Shown piece by piece: positions 21,913-33,830 of a stretch of 64,000 nt of DNA. Numbering within the stretch: the first letter of the stretch is position 1; each line of letters begins with the position of its first letter. Both the position numbers and the translations under genes were made by a program. The notes under the pieces were generated by a model that saw nothing but the letters and a program-made list of their open reading frames with translations, was not told the DNA's origin and made no database searches. The stretch comes from Hirsutella rhossiliensis (Eukaryota > Ascomycota > Sordariomycetes > Hypocreales > Ophiocordycipitaceae): contig NW_025408675.1 of the NCBI RefSeq assembly GCF_020360975.1, positions 1,860,001-1,924,000 of the forward strand, in the 5' to 3' direction.

Positions 21913-22077
21913 AGTATGCTAAAGATTTAAATTCCTACTATAAAAGATAGCTTATAAGTATAGAAAGTTAGTAGGGTTAGAGAGTACGCGATAGACCTAT
22001 AGGAAGACTATATTTATATTCTTTATAACTATAATAATAACTAAGTAGCTAAGTTAGCTATAAAAGTATAAGGTATT
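21913..22077. other. RIP-mutated AT-rich DNA at the right edge of the island, with left TSD of Copia-3
   Basis: It has the same composition as 29,303-32,508, of which it is the left continuation before Copia-3 was inserted. The last five bases (GTATT, 22,073-22,077) are repeated at 29,298-29,302. Confidence 0.5.
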
Positions 22078-22363
22078 TCTTAAGCAGGGGCTTAAGAGTA
22101 TAGTAGAAGAAATAGGGGCATAGAAAGGTAAATTTAGTAATGTATGTCTTAGTCTATCTATTAAGATAAGGGAGGGGCTTATATAGGTATAGTAACTATA
22201 TATAGCTAGCTAAAAGAGGGCATTAGGATGTTCCTATACCTAAGTTAGGCCTATATAATATCCTTAGGCTAGGGGAGTTATATTAGTTAGGCAGGCTTCC
22301 TTATATATAACTATTAGGTCTACTAAGTATAACTATAGTATCTTATGCCTACTCTCCTTAATA
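22078..22363 (-). repeat. Copia-3 3' LTR (286 bp)
   Basis: On the plus strand it begins TCTTAAGCAGGGG and ends CTCCTTAATA, followed directly by TACCCCCTT, the complement of the polypurine tract. It retains a few more CA/TG than the 5' LTR. Confidence 0.88.
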
Positions 22364-22558
22364 TACCCCCTTGCTACCCTAGCTTCTAGATAGTAGGGCA
22401 ATAGGTAGAGGAGGGTTCGGTCTAATAAATATAAGGCTATTCCGATATTAAATTCGGCTGCTTTATTATCTATTTAAGGAGGTTATCTAAAAATAGGGGA
22501 GGCTCTTAATTATATCCTATAAAAAATGGAAGGTAAATATAGTAAAAGGCAAAAGCCG

Positions 22559-22613
22559 GGACCTAGGGGAGAGGATATAAGGAGAAGCCCTTTATTTCCT
22601 CTCCCCTTAGGTC
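22559..22613. repeat. Hairpin near the Copia-3 3' end
   Basis: The left arm ACCTAGGGGAGAGGATAT pairs with the right arm TATTTCCTCTCCCCTTAGGT around a loop of about 15 nt. The pairing is nearly complete despite RIP. Function unknown. Confidence 0.6.
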
Positions 22614-25600
22614 CCTAAGTTTATTGCCCGCGCCCCCCCCTAGGGCGTGGTTATATAACCTACTCTTCCGCCCTAGGGGGGAGTCGAACTTACGATTAAT
22701 AGGGTTATATAACCTACTCTTACCGTTTAACTAGTAGTTATAAGTTATATTTATAACCTTCTTTATAAGGAGGGGCATAGCGGGGCATCCCTTTAGGTAG
22801 CCTAAGTACTATAGTACCTTTACTAGCGACGTAGTCCTTTAGGATAAAAGTAATCTTAAAGGTAGGCTTTCTAATAATAATTAGTCTTAATTTAGTAAAG
22901 CTATCGCGATTATTATAAGTTTAAGCGCTATAGTATTATACTATTTAAGGGGTATTTTAGTAATAGCTTTACTTCTTAGTAGTAAATAGGGCTAACTTCT
23001 ACCCCTTAGATCTTTATAGTTTCTTAACTAAATTAAGATCTAACTACGCCGTTAAAATCCCTTAATCTTATTATATATAGTAGTACTCTTATTATTAGGA
23101 TCTAGCGATTATTAAGTTTACTATAGTAAGGAGACATTACGCCTTAATACGGTAGTTAGGTATATTATCTCTTAATATATCTTCTAGCTATATTACTAAT
23201 CTTAATTACTTAATAAAGCTCTAATACTTCTAGTATATAAGCGCCTTCGTTATACTATTAGCTAGGTTACCTATTAATATAATCTAGCTAACTTATATTC
23301 GATCTTACTATACCTCTTAATAAAGCTAGTATTTATAAACGTTAACGTACTTAAGGTTTATCTTAAGCTTTGCGCTTAATTTAGTTAAAAGCTTAATAGT
23401 CTAAAGGTTATTATACTAGAGCTCTATAGTCCCTTTAATACTAATACTAAGCTCTTTAAATAGCCGGCTAAATACTACTTATTCCTTACTTATCTATAAG
23501 AGTACTAATAATTTAGCTTCTATAAAAGACGTTATTATAGTAGCTTGCTTAGTAGCTTTCTAGTTAATTAGCTTACTAAGGAGTAGGAATACGTATCTTT
23601 ATAAGGACTTCCTAGTCTCTAAGTTATCGGCGTATAAGGAGTTAGATATATATATTAGCCGCCTTATTAGGTTTATCGCCGTAAAGTAAATATAGCGGTT
23701 TCTTATATAATAGAGATAAGCTAGGCACTTACGTGCTTTATACCTATAGCGCGGCCTAGGGTTATAATTATATTAGGCTAGCTTTCCGGCTATAAATACG
23801 ATATCTAGTTTAGTATAAATTGCTAGATAAATAAGCGACTTAATTAAAGAGATACATTTATATATCTCTTCCTTTAAGGCCTGCTTTTTATAAGGGACGT
23901 GCTCTTTTATTATTAGCGGGATCTTAGGCTTATAAAGGATATTATTATTAAGGATATAATATTTCTTCGCGGTCTTAGAGATATAAGAAGCTTACGAGAG
24001 CTATATCTTCTTAAGATCCCTATCCCTAATAATCTCGATTCTAAGGAACTAGTATAGCTCTCTTATATATATAACGGTGTATTTTTTTATAATAGCCTTA
24101 TATAGCTCTTCTTAATCTTATTTTTGCCCTTTAAGATATATTATAACGATATTATTTATAAAGATAAAGATAATAACGCCCTTATAGACTAGTATATAAG
24201 CGTCTTCTACTAGCTACTAGGCTCTTAGTTTAGTAAAGAAACTAGATATCTCTTTAAACTAGAGCTTTAGGGAGATATAGAGCCTATATAGTGCTTTTAA
24301 TAGCTTTAGGCATAGCCTAGGTATTAAGAATCCTAGTAGAGGCTAGTAATAGACTTCTTAGCATAGGATTATATATAGAAATACTATTTTTACGTCGTAA
24401 TATTTCCTCTTAAAGTCCTTAAGGTAGTAGAAGGTTATTAGTAGTCGAAATATTTATACTTATAATATAGCTATATATATATCCTTATTACCTTTAAGTT
24501 ATAGGTCTTTATAAACTATAATATATACTTTAAAGTATATAATATACCCCTATTTATTAGTCTTATATATAAAGACCTAACGTAAGGGGATTAGGAAGTA
24601 ACCTTTCTATTTAATAATAGCTTTTAAGATAGTTTTCTACGTGCCCCTTACTAGGTTTACCTCTATTTCGCGGTCTATAGCTTCCTTCTACTTATATACG
24701 AATTTTAAAGCTATTACCGCGTTAAAGGAGGTAGGGAGAGGCGGTATATCTTTAATATAAAGCTTATACTTACTTACCTTTACGATAATATTATTAATAA
24801 GGGATCTCTTAGGCCTATAAGCTTATTTTCCTTTAATAACGTTACTTAGGTTAATCCCTTATAATATATCCTTTTATCTACGTTATTATTATATTTATAA
24901 TATCCTTAAGCCGGCCCTACTAACCGCTAGGTTAAAGGTACGGGGTTCGGACTAAGGGTTATCTTCTTAAACCTATACTATAATCGTTCCTTTACCCCTT
25001 AGGTTAAGAGGTATATTATTATATTCGCTTTAAGGAGACGAGTCGATTAATATAAGTATTATATCTTTAGGCTATCTCCCTAACGAGATATAGGAGAGGT
25101 TACTAGCTATAGTATCTATTATAGGCGTAGGAGGTATAGAGCTTAGTAACTCTATATTAAATATAGTATTAAGTAAAAGGGGTAATATTAAAATCTCTAT
25201 CCCTAGGCCTACTATTTTTAAAGGGAAAAGATATATATATCTATATAATCCTTATAAGGGCGTCTTTAATCCTTAATCTTTTAAAGTATATAAAGGCAAT
25301 AGGTCCTATAAGAGGGTAATAACTTCTTCTAGCGTCTAACTATTATCTATATTATTATTAGATAAACTTAGTACCTTAAAGGTTTTAGGATCCTTACTAT
25401 CTATAATATTAGTTATAGCTATATCTCTAAGGATATTATAGCTATATATTTAAACTAGCTAGGCTTACTCTTCTCTTTTTATATTATAGCTTATAGACTT
25501 ATTAAACTATATATTAGCTAATACTATTAGTTTATTTTATTTTATTAATAGTATCTATATAACGTATTATTAAGTAGACCTATAGCTTACTAAGTAGCTA

Positions 25601-28207
25601 ATATAAGCTTTCTACTTAAGGGGTAATTACGTTTTATATAACTTAATATATTCTAATACTATAATTATTATTAGGAATGCTATATAGCTAAAGACCCTTA
25701 AATATATAATATTTAGTTTAATATCTTTAATATAGTAATATAGTAGATTATTTTCTTTTATCTAGGTCTACTAACGCCTATATAGGCTCTACTAGCTATA
25801 ATTATATAATTTAAAGGGTATTATATTAAGTAAGTATACCGCTATATAGTATATCTCTAGCTATAGCTCTTTTAGAAGTTTTAAGTTAAGCCTTATAACC
25901 CTTACTTTTTCCTTTATTATTACCCTTAATCTCTCTATATAACTATTTTATATAGGCGTTAAAGGGGCTAACTATATAACTTATATCCCTCTATTAGTTA
26001 TATAATTTATTTATTTTATTATTAAAAGAGCCCTTTCCCGTTAATAACTAATATAGTTATTTTAACTCTATACTAGGTCTTAAGTAACGCTATAAAGTTA
26101 TTAAAGATATCCTTAATACCTATTTTTCTTTCTATTAAGTAATAGAACCTTATAGATATATCTATATAAGTAAATAGGGCGAAGTTCTTTTCCCTATTAT
26201 ATACTATTATAGGGCTAAGGTAAAGGTCGAAGCTAACTTATACCCTTAGACCTTTAGGCCTTAGAGATAGTATTTTTCTTAAGACTTTCCTCTTAGCTTT
26301 CTTTATTATATATATCTAATAGCTATATATTATAGGGCCTTAAAGCTTAGTACCTAGGCAGGCTTTTAATAGCTTCTTTAGTAATCTTAGACTAGGATAC
26401 TTAAGGCGGCGATACTATAGGTTACCTACCCCCTTAGTTAGCGGCTTAGGCGCTTATATAACTATAAATACCCGCTTACGCTATAGGAGTATTCCTATTA
26501 CGAATTAACCTTTAAAGTCGGTTAGTTTAATACGAACCTCCTTTATAGGTTCTAAATAAAGGTATCCTAGGAGCTAGTTTTAAAATATCCCTATTATTAT
26601 CCTTAGCCTAGCTAAGAAGATACTTATTAGTATTTCTAGGATAAAGTAAGTATTTAGTAAGGTTATCTTTCTACTATTAATTATAGGGATAACTACTATT
26701 CTTATTCCTTATACCTTAAAGGCTTGGTCTTTAACTTAGACTTTATTATTAGAACCCTACTTAAAGGTTCCTTCTTAAAACTAACCTAGGTTATTAAAGA
26801 GGTTAATATTAGCCCTTAAGTCGTATATTAATTTATCGGTAAGTAATAGCGTTCCCTTAATAGCTATATTTACCTTAGATATAGTAACTATATTAATAGT
26901 CTTTCCTAGCCCGTTATTACTAATAATAGTATCTACTAGTTCTCTTCCTTTAAGGTAGGAATTAAGGGTCTAGGCTATACTTTTTACTTTCTCGTTTAAA
27001 TAGTCCTTTAGCTATTTTTCGATATTCTATTTAGCTAGATTACTATATTTCTAGCTTAACGGGGGCTTCTTATTATATATTACCTATAGTAAGTAGTAAT
27101 TTTCCTACTAGCTTATTAAGCTATTAATCTACTACTTATAGCTAGCGTATTTAGCTTAGGTATTTAATTTCCTAGAGATTTAATTAGCGCTTCCCCTTTT
27201 TATAGGTAGTTACGACTTCTTCTTATAGGTATATTCTTATTTAAAGTTAGCGATTAGGTTCCTTAAGGGAAGTTAATCTTTACTATATCTTTTATTATAG
27301 AGGCCGAGAGCCCTTATTATTATAGACTAATATAGGTCCTACTTATCTACTACTATAAGAAAATCCTATTTAATCCTTATATCGTTAAGTATATTAACCT
27401 TAAGGTCTCGTAAATCTATAATAATTTAGTCGAGCTATTCTGCCTATGCTTTCTAGTCTCGCGTGCCTCTTTTATTAATAGAGGTCGTATATCTCTTATA
27501 AATTAGCTTTTTCTCCTCTGCCCTTAAAAGTAAGGCTTACTTCTTTAATTCCTTAATTTTCTCTCTTAGGCTATTATATATTAAGGTTATCTCTTAAATC
27601 CCTTTACTAATCGTTTTCTTAATTAATTCTTTAAGTGCGATTAAGGCTTTCTACTAGACCTTATAGCGATCGAATTATAGCTAGAACCTTTTCTTAAGGT
27701 TATAAAAGGAGTCCTTTATATCCTAGTATCGTTCGTTATAGCTTATTTGCCTCGCTAGGAACATAGCCTCGGTTTTATCTTCTTATTAAGATAGTCTCCC
27801 TCTAAGGTTAATAATAAATTGCTCCTAGTCTAGCTATTAGGGCTATTTAAGCTCCTTTATACCGTCTAGGTTAATATATTCCTAAATCTTATAAGTCTAG
27901 GCCTACGATTTAATCCCCTTAATCTATAGGGTCTAATTAAGGCTTTCCTTTAGTCTTACGATATAATTATCCCCTCTTACTTCCTTTAACGTTATCTTTA
28001 AAAAATAAGGGGTTCTAGCTTAATAAGTAATATCCTTCTTTAAGGGATACGTAATTTATATAATTCGTATATTTCTAGTAGTACCCCTTAGTATAGCTAG
28101 GTTCCTTGCCTTAATACTACGATTTAAGCGTTATAACGGCGTTAATAGCTTATAAATAGCTTTAAAGGTAATATTAGTAGGCAAAAGATAATCTAGCTAT
28201 ATAGGCC

Positions 28208-28218
28208 GGGCTTATAAC
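28208..28218 (-). other. Copia-3 primer-binding site
   Basis: GTTATAAGCCC on the minus strand directly after the 5' LTR. It matches the anticodon arm of initiator tRNA-Met with one RIP-type change. Confidence 0.7.
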
Positions 28219-29297
28219 TCTTAAGTAAGGGCTTAAGAGTATAGTAAAAGAAATAGGGGTATAAAAAGGTAAATTTAATAATATATATCTTAGTCTATCT
28301 ATTAAGATAAGGGAAGGGCTTATATAAGTATAGTAACTATATATAGCTAGCTAAAAGAGGGTATTAAGATATTTTTATACCTAAGTTAGGCCTATATAAT
28401 ATCCTTAGGCTAAGGGAGTTATATTAGTTAAGTAAGCTTCCTTATATATAACTATTAGGTCTACTAAGTATAACTATAGTATCTTATATTACCCTCGTAG
28501 TATAGTAGTTATATACCTAGGAAGCCTACTAGCTATAACGCTAGAGTTAGTTTAAATCCGGCTAAGGGCACGATTAATTTTTAGTTAGACTAGTAGACTA
28601 CGCTAACCTACTTATTAATTAGCTAATTAGCGCTTCTAGAAGCGCTTATAAATATACTAGCAGTCTAGCCCCGCTATAAGTAGGCCGGCCCGGACCTCGC
28701 CTACCTAGACCTAGCGACGAATTCGTTAGGACCTCCCCCTAACCCCGGTCCGGGCCCCCTAACCGGGAAAATAAAAACCTAGGGCCGATACTAGCAACTT
28801 AATAAGTACGGCGCGAAGCCGGTGCGATAACCTAACTACCGGCCTAGCTAAAGGCCGGCATTAATAAAAAAAATAGCCCGCTAAGCCTTACGGCGGAAAA
28901 ATAAAGTAGAGCCTAGGAAGATATTATTATAGGATAAGGTCGGAGATAATTATATAATTAACTATTAACCGTTAACTAAAAACGCTCGTACTACTAACTA
29001 ACGCTATATACCCCGCGTATATAAAGGAGTTACTTTCTAAGGTTACTTTATAGTAGGGCTAATACGATTCCGACTAACTATAACGATACTTAAGATAGCC
29101 GGCGTAAGATTCCTATATATTATAACCGCGACTTAGTATAAGGGCGGACTAGCTATAAAAGAGGGGAGGGTTTTCTTCTAAGCACTTTAGTTTTTCCCTT
29201 TTATTTAACGTCGAAGTTCTAGATACCTTTAGATAGGCTACTAGTATAATCTTAATAATAATAATAATATAGTATCTTATACTTACTCTCCTTAATA
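28219..29297 (-). repeat. Copia-3 5' LTR, split by SINE-T
   Basis: The LTR parts are 28,219-28,487 and 29,281-29,297. Between them are the SINE and the second copy of its 13 bp target duplication. The parts add up to 286 bp, exactly the length of the 3' LTR. Confidence 0.88.
28488..29267 (+). mobile_element. SINE-T copy 1, tRNA-headed, about 780 bp
   Basis: The head carries RNA polymerase III promoter boxes: A box TAGTATAGTAGTTA (28,498-28,511; tRNA form TAGTATAGTGGTTA) and B box AGTTTAAATCC (28,549-28,559; tRNA form GGTTCGAATCC), with tRNA-like spacing. The 3' end is a TAA-repeat tail. It is flanked by a 13 bp TSD, TATAGTATCTTAT (28,475-28,487 and 29,268-29,280), inside a Copia-3 LTR. Three further copies or fragments in the window share the same 3' end. 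No protein is encoded. The body (28,600-29,240) is long for a SINE, and its origin is unknown. It could instead be a non-autonomous element that captured a tRNA-like promoter. Confidence 0.75.
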
Positions 29298-29302
29298 GTA
29301 TT

Positions 29303-30917
29303 ACTATTATAATAAGTACGTTTAAAAGGTAAGGTATAGTTAGTATAGAAGGTTATATTTAAGATATAAGAGTTAATAATAAGTAAGAGGTACTAGTAAT
29401 TTATTTTATTACTTTAGGGCTATAAGAAGATTAAAACCTATATATTATAGAGCTAAAAGTAATTATAATAGCCTTATAATATATACTAGTACGACTTAAG
29501 TAAAGAGAGCTAGTCTTTATTATAAGTAATAAGTTAGCTTAATAGGTAATTAACTAACTAAGCTAGTAATTAAGCTAATATACTATTTATAAAATCTATA
29601 AGTATACTAAGCTCTTTTAATAATAAGGTATTTTAATTTATCTAATATAAGGCCCTTATATAAGCTAAAGGGTTTAAATATTATTATTAACTTATATTAA
29701 GGGACCTATTAAAGGTATTTTAATAGGTAAGATCGTACCCTTATAAATATTAGCTTATTAAAGGGATATTACCTTAGCTATCCTTATCTGCCCCTAAGTA
29801 TATTTAAAAGCTTTATAAAAGAGCGGATTATTTAATTAAATATCCTTTTAAATTATAATTAATTTATATATTTATTTTTTCGCTTTAAAGTAAAGGTTAC
29901 TTATTATATAACTTTAATAAAGATAAAGAAGTATAAAGTAAAGAAATCTCTAAGACTTATATTAATAGCTTAAAACCCTTAAAGATATATATAGAACTTA
30001 TAATTAGATAATTATATAGTTAATTACTTTACTAATCCTTAGCTATATACTATATATACTTTAGGTATATACCCTTATCCTTATTAAAACTAGTCTTTAA
30101 AGCGTAAATTTATTATTCCGTTTTATTTATAAAGTAAAAAGTAGCTTTATAAAGCTAAGAATACTTAACGGATAATAGTACTACTTAGAAAAAAATTTAA
30201 TATAGGGATTTAATAGTTAAAGTAGTAACTACCTTAGTAGCTAGAGTTAAGAACTTAATAAGATAATAGGCTTACTAGGAAATAAATAATTAAATAATAC
30301 TTTTACTAGTAATAAAAGAAAAGTAATAAGCTAATACTAAAAAGCCTTAAGCTCTTATTATTAGCCCTATAACCCTTAATACTAATAACTTAGTTAAGAA
30401 ACTATAATCCTTATATAATACTTTAAAAGATATAAATAATAGCGATAGTATAATTTAAACTATTTTAAAACCTTACTAAGACCTCTTCCTTATATATACA
30501 CTAATAATATTAATATAGGTATTAATAGGAGATACCTTAATAACCTTAACCTTAGCTTTCCTTTATAAAGTAGCTTATAAAAAACGCTTACTTCTTTTTA
30601 ATAAATAAAAAAGTAAGTAATAAAATAGTTATAATAAGATATCTTTTAACTTTAAAAGCTTTAACTTTAAATTTTATAACCTTATAATCTATAAGTATAT
30701 TATATTTAAAAACGCTAGCTATTAAAAGGGCATATTTTATTTTATTACTAATATTATTAAAAAGGTTAAGGTAGATATTAATAAGACTATTAATAAACTT
30801 AGAGATATACTTACTAAAAGCTAAGATAACCTTATAAAAGGACTTTATTAACTATAACTTTTACTTATTAGTAAGTTTAATAGTAAAAATATAATTAAAT
30901 TCCTTAAAAAGTTTAAT
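29303..30917. other. Ancient, saturated AT-rich DNA
   Basis: 1.6 kb, very AT-rich, with far less residual CG than the retroelements. The plus strand gives short open stretches, but I recognise no domain. Both Copia-3 and a SINE have inserted into this stretch, so it is older than they are. It may be a decayed DNA transposon or former unique DNA. Confidence 0.4.
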
Positions 30918-30929
30918 TAAGAGATATAT

Positions 30930-30930
30930 T

Positions 30931-31028
<98 letters not shown>

Positions 31029-31688
31029 GATTATTCTAGTAACTAATCTAAAGTTATTTAGAACTTTAGCGTTAAATAAAAGGGAAAAACTTAAGTACTT
31101 AAAAGAAAACCCTCCTTTCTTTTATAGCTAGTCCGCCCTTATACTAAGTCGCGGTTATAATATATAAGAATCTTATACTAGCTATTATATATATAGTTTT
31201 AATTAGTCGAAATTATATTAGCCCCGCTATAAAGTAACCTTAGAAAGTAACTCCTTTATATATATAGGGTATATAGCGTTAATTAGTAGTATAAGCGTTT
31301 TTAATAGTTAATTATATAATTATCCTTAACCTTATCTTATAACTATATCTTTTTAAGCTCTACTTTTTTTTCCCGCTATAAATTACTAGTATCGGCCTTC
31401 GGTTTTTATTTTCCCGGTTAAGGGGCCTAGACTAGAGTTAAGGGGAGATCCTAATAAATTCGTCGCTAGGTCTAGGTAGGCGAGGTCTAGGCTAGCCTAC
31501 TTATAGCGGGGCTAGACTACTAGTATATTTATAAGCGCTTTTAAAAGCGCTAATTAGCTAATTAATAAGTAGGTTAATATAGTTTACTAGTTTAACTAAA
31601 AATTAATTATACCTTTAGCTAGATTTAAACTAACTTTAGTATTATAGCTAATAAACTTCCTAGGTATATAACTACTATACTATAAGGG
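30930..31688 (-). mobile_element. SINE-T copy 2 (minus)
   Basis: It is the reverse complement of 28,488-29,267 over its length. The A box (complement of TAACTACTATACTATA) lies near 31,670-31,685 and the B box (complement of GGATTTAAACT or similar) near 31,625. The 3' tail has expanded into the ATT repeat at 30,933-31,027. A 12 bp TSD, TAAGAGATATAT, lies at 30,918-30,929 and 31,689-31,700. Confidence 0.78.
30933..31027. repeat. (ATT)n microsatellite, about 31 units
   Basis: An uninterrupted trinucleotide array of 95 bp, the expanded tail of SINE-T copy 2. It is perfect although all DNA around it is mutated. ATT/AAT contains no CpA, so RIP cannot erode it. Confidence 0.97.
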
Positions 31689-31700
31689 TAAGAGATATAT

Positions 31701-32508
31701 ATTAACTATATTTATAATAAAGATAAAATAAACTATATAAAGTTTATATTTCCTTTATATAAGGCCTTATTATTAAAATTCTAATAAATAGACTTACTTA
31801 AAAATAAGTAAAAAAGATACTCTTTTAATACTATTATATATATAATATTAAATAACTAAAAACTAATAACGACTACTTAAACTATAATAATATTAAAAAG
31901 CTTAAGGCTATTATAAAGGTTATAAAATAGCTTAGTTTTTACTTATACTTATAGTATAAAGTATAACTTAATAGCTAAGAAGAATCTATAGTTTAATTAT
32001 ACTTTATTTACTATATAATGCTAAAGAAACTTATTATTAATATTATAAAAAGAAATAAAAAGATATTTAAAGTTATTTTAAAACTCTTATATAAAAGGCT
32101 TTATCTATATAATTAATAACTACTTAGTACCTTACTAAGACATTAAGTAATAAGATATAGTATTTAAAGTCTATAATTAAAACCTTATAAGCTTAAAGAA
32201 AGATTAGCTTTTTAGGGAAATTAATAAAGTAATAAAGAAAGCTAAATTTAATAAGGGTAAAGAAAAACGTTTTAAAAAGTTAAATAAAATAAATAAGAAA
32301 CTTAGATAGCTTATAAAGGAGATCTTAGACTTAATAAAAGCGTTAAAGAAATAAAGATTAACCTTACTTACTAGTAAGAGTAAGTATTTAACTAGCTTAA
32401 TAAGGAATAAAAATTTATTAATAGTAAAAGCTATATTTTAAGTTATTAATAAAGAGGTAGTATAAATACTATTAAGCTTAACTAGTTATTTAATTAATAT
32501 ATATAGTT
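31701..32508. other. Ancient AT-rich DNA, continued
   Basis: The continuation of 29,303-30,917 beyond the SINE. At about 32,200-32,350 the plus strand contains a Lys/Glu-codon-rich stretch that could come from a coiled coil, but no family is recognised. Confidence 0.4.
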
Positions 32509-32658
32509 TTAACCCTTATATTATAATAGTTATATACTTAAAAGGACTATTAGCTATAATACTAAAGTTAGTTTAAATCTAGCTAAGTATATAAATAATT
32601 TTTAATTAAACTAGTAAATTATAATAACCTACTTATTAATTAGCTAATTAGCGCTTTT
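32509..32658 (+). repeat. SINE-T copy 3, first piece (tRNA-like head)
   Basis: A box remnant TATTATAATAGTTA and B box remnant AGTTTAAATCT. The piece ends in TAATTAGCGCTTTT (32,645-32,658), the TSD of LINE-B. The SINE resumes at 39,366. Confidence 0.8.
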
Positions 32659-33729
32659 TATTTTTTATATACTATTACTTATATATAGCCTTTAGGGCTA
32701 TAGCGAGGCTAGTAAGGGCCTAGGCCCTTATTAGTAGTCCTAGCTAGCTATAAAGCCTAGGGGCTTATAACTAATTAAGGAAAGGGTAGCTATAAAGGTA
32801 ATAATAAAGGAAAGGTTAGTCTAGTTCCTCTTATATAGTGATTTTCCCCCTTAAGGGCCCTAGGGCCCCTAGGTTACTCCTTTTCGAGCTACTTAGCTAT
32901 CCTTATCTCTATTTTAGCTAAGAAGGTTAAAAGGGCTTCCCTTCCTTCCTTAGAGCTATAGAGAATAGGTAGACTAAGGGCCCCTTTCTATCTCTTAGAG
33001 GTCTAGTAAAGGACCTCTCTTTCCCTCCTTTAGTTTAGGTACCTTAAGATAAGGTGCCTAGCTATATACCTTCCTTAGCTATAGCGGTAGTCGTTTTAGT
33101 CTACCTTATTAGTTCTTTTTAAGAAGGAAAATAAGAAGCTAGCCTTAAAGAGGAGCTAGTAAAAGGCTAAGAGGGTCGGCCTAGGCCTCCTTATAAGGTC
33201 CTTTTCTAGGCTAAGGGCTAGGCGGGGGGTCTTTTAAATAGATATATAGTGCTTGCCTAGGCCCTTAGCCCTAAGGCCTTTAGCCGCCTCGGTAGCCTAA
33301 AGTCCCTTCTAATAGTCCTTAGTAGCTTACTAGACCTTTCTTTATAAGTAGCTAATAGAGACTAAGGGGGTCCCTTAGGTAAGGGCCCCTAAGCTTCTTT
33401 TAGCTAGCTAGTCGGCTAGCTAGTTACTAAAGATCCCTAGGTAGCTAGGGTACTAGTATAGCTATATATTATAAAAGCCTTCTAAGCTAGATAGGAGCCT
33501 TTTAATATATATAGCTAGGTCTAAGAAACCTATAACCTTCTTTATAGCGGATTAGCTATCTATAAAGATATAGGTATCTATAAGGGGGTTAAGAGGGCTA
33601 AGCTTTAAGGGCCGAGGCCTCTTAGCTAGGTCCTCTAGGACCCTTAGTATCTCGAATAGCTTTACGTTAGCTACTTCGATTAAGGGCCCTAAGTTCTTAT
33701 AGTACGCCTTAATAGCCTTATTCTCTAGG

Positions 33730-33830
33730 CCTATTTCGTAGAAGGAGTAAGCGTTAGTCTCTATAAGGGACCCCTTAAAGTACCCTTTAAAGCCGTTAGT
33801 ATAAAAGGCTAGGGGCTATAACCTAAAGTC
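33730..33830 (-). pseudogene. RNase H motif of LINE-B
   Basis: Minus-strand reading L-A-F-Y-T-N-G-F-K-G then G-S-L-I-E-T-N-A-Y. The family form is Y-T-D-G-S...G-A-G, so the catalytic Asp codon GAC/GAT appears as AAC/AAT, a G-to-A RIP change. Confidence 0.65.

Larger units (their letters stand above)
22364..28218 (-). pseudogene. Copia-3 gag-pol remnant
   Basis: 5.9 kb of RIP-mutated coding DNA. The KALYGL-like RT motif (24,315-24,245) and, upstream of it on the minus strand, R-L-V-F-I-Y-K-T-N-K (about 24,590) fix the strand and the Copia class. Stops occur in every frame. Between pol and the 3' LTR, at 22,559-22,613, lies a near-perfect hairpin with a stem of about 18 bp. Confidence 0.75.
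22078..29297 (-). mobile_element. Copia-3, structurally complete, with a SINE in its 5' LTR
   Basis: LTRs of 286 bp lie at 22,078-22,363 (3') and 28,219-28,487 plus 29,281-29,297 (5', split by a SINE; 269+17 = 286). The TSD is GTATT. A PBS (GTTATAAGCCC on the minus strand) follows the 5' LTR, and a polypurine tract (AAGGGGGTA) precedes the 3' LTR. RT is recognisable on the minus strand at about 24,315-24,245: L-K-L-L-K-A-L-Y-R-L-Y-I-S-L-K-L, matching the Copia motif L-x-K-A-L-Y-G-L-x-Q-S-P-R-x-W. From the usual Copia order, gag should lie near 28,150-26,900, integrase near 26,700-25,300 and RNase H near 23,600-22,800; these limits are inferred. Without the SINE and its extra TSD copy, the element is 6,427 bp. 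No frame is open. Confidence 0.88.

Noticed and set aside
22688..22752. tRNA-like stretch on the minus strand (B-box-like GTTCGACTCC and an A-box-like TAGTTAAACGG)
   Set aside because: Acceptor and T stems do not pair, the anticodon arm is poor, and it lies within Copia-3.
30933..31027. CRISPR array or telomere repeat
   Set aside because: It is a simple trinucleotide array at a SINE tail, with no spacers and no TTAGGG.
29303..32508. Possible decayed transposase or coiled-coil gene in the AT-rich stretch
   Set aside because: Short readings such as Y-N-F-N-K-D and a Lys/Glu-rich run were seen, but no ordered set of motifs supports any family.
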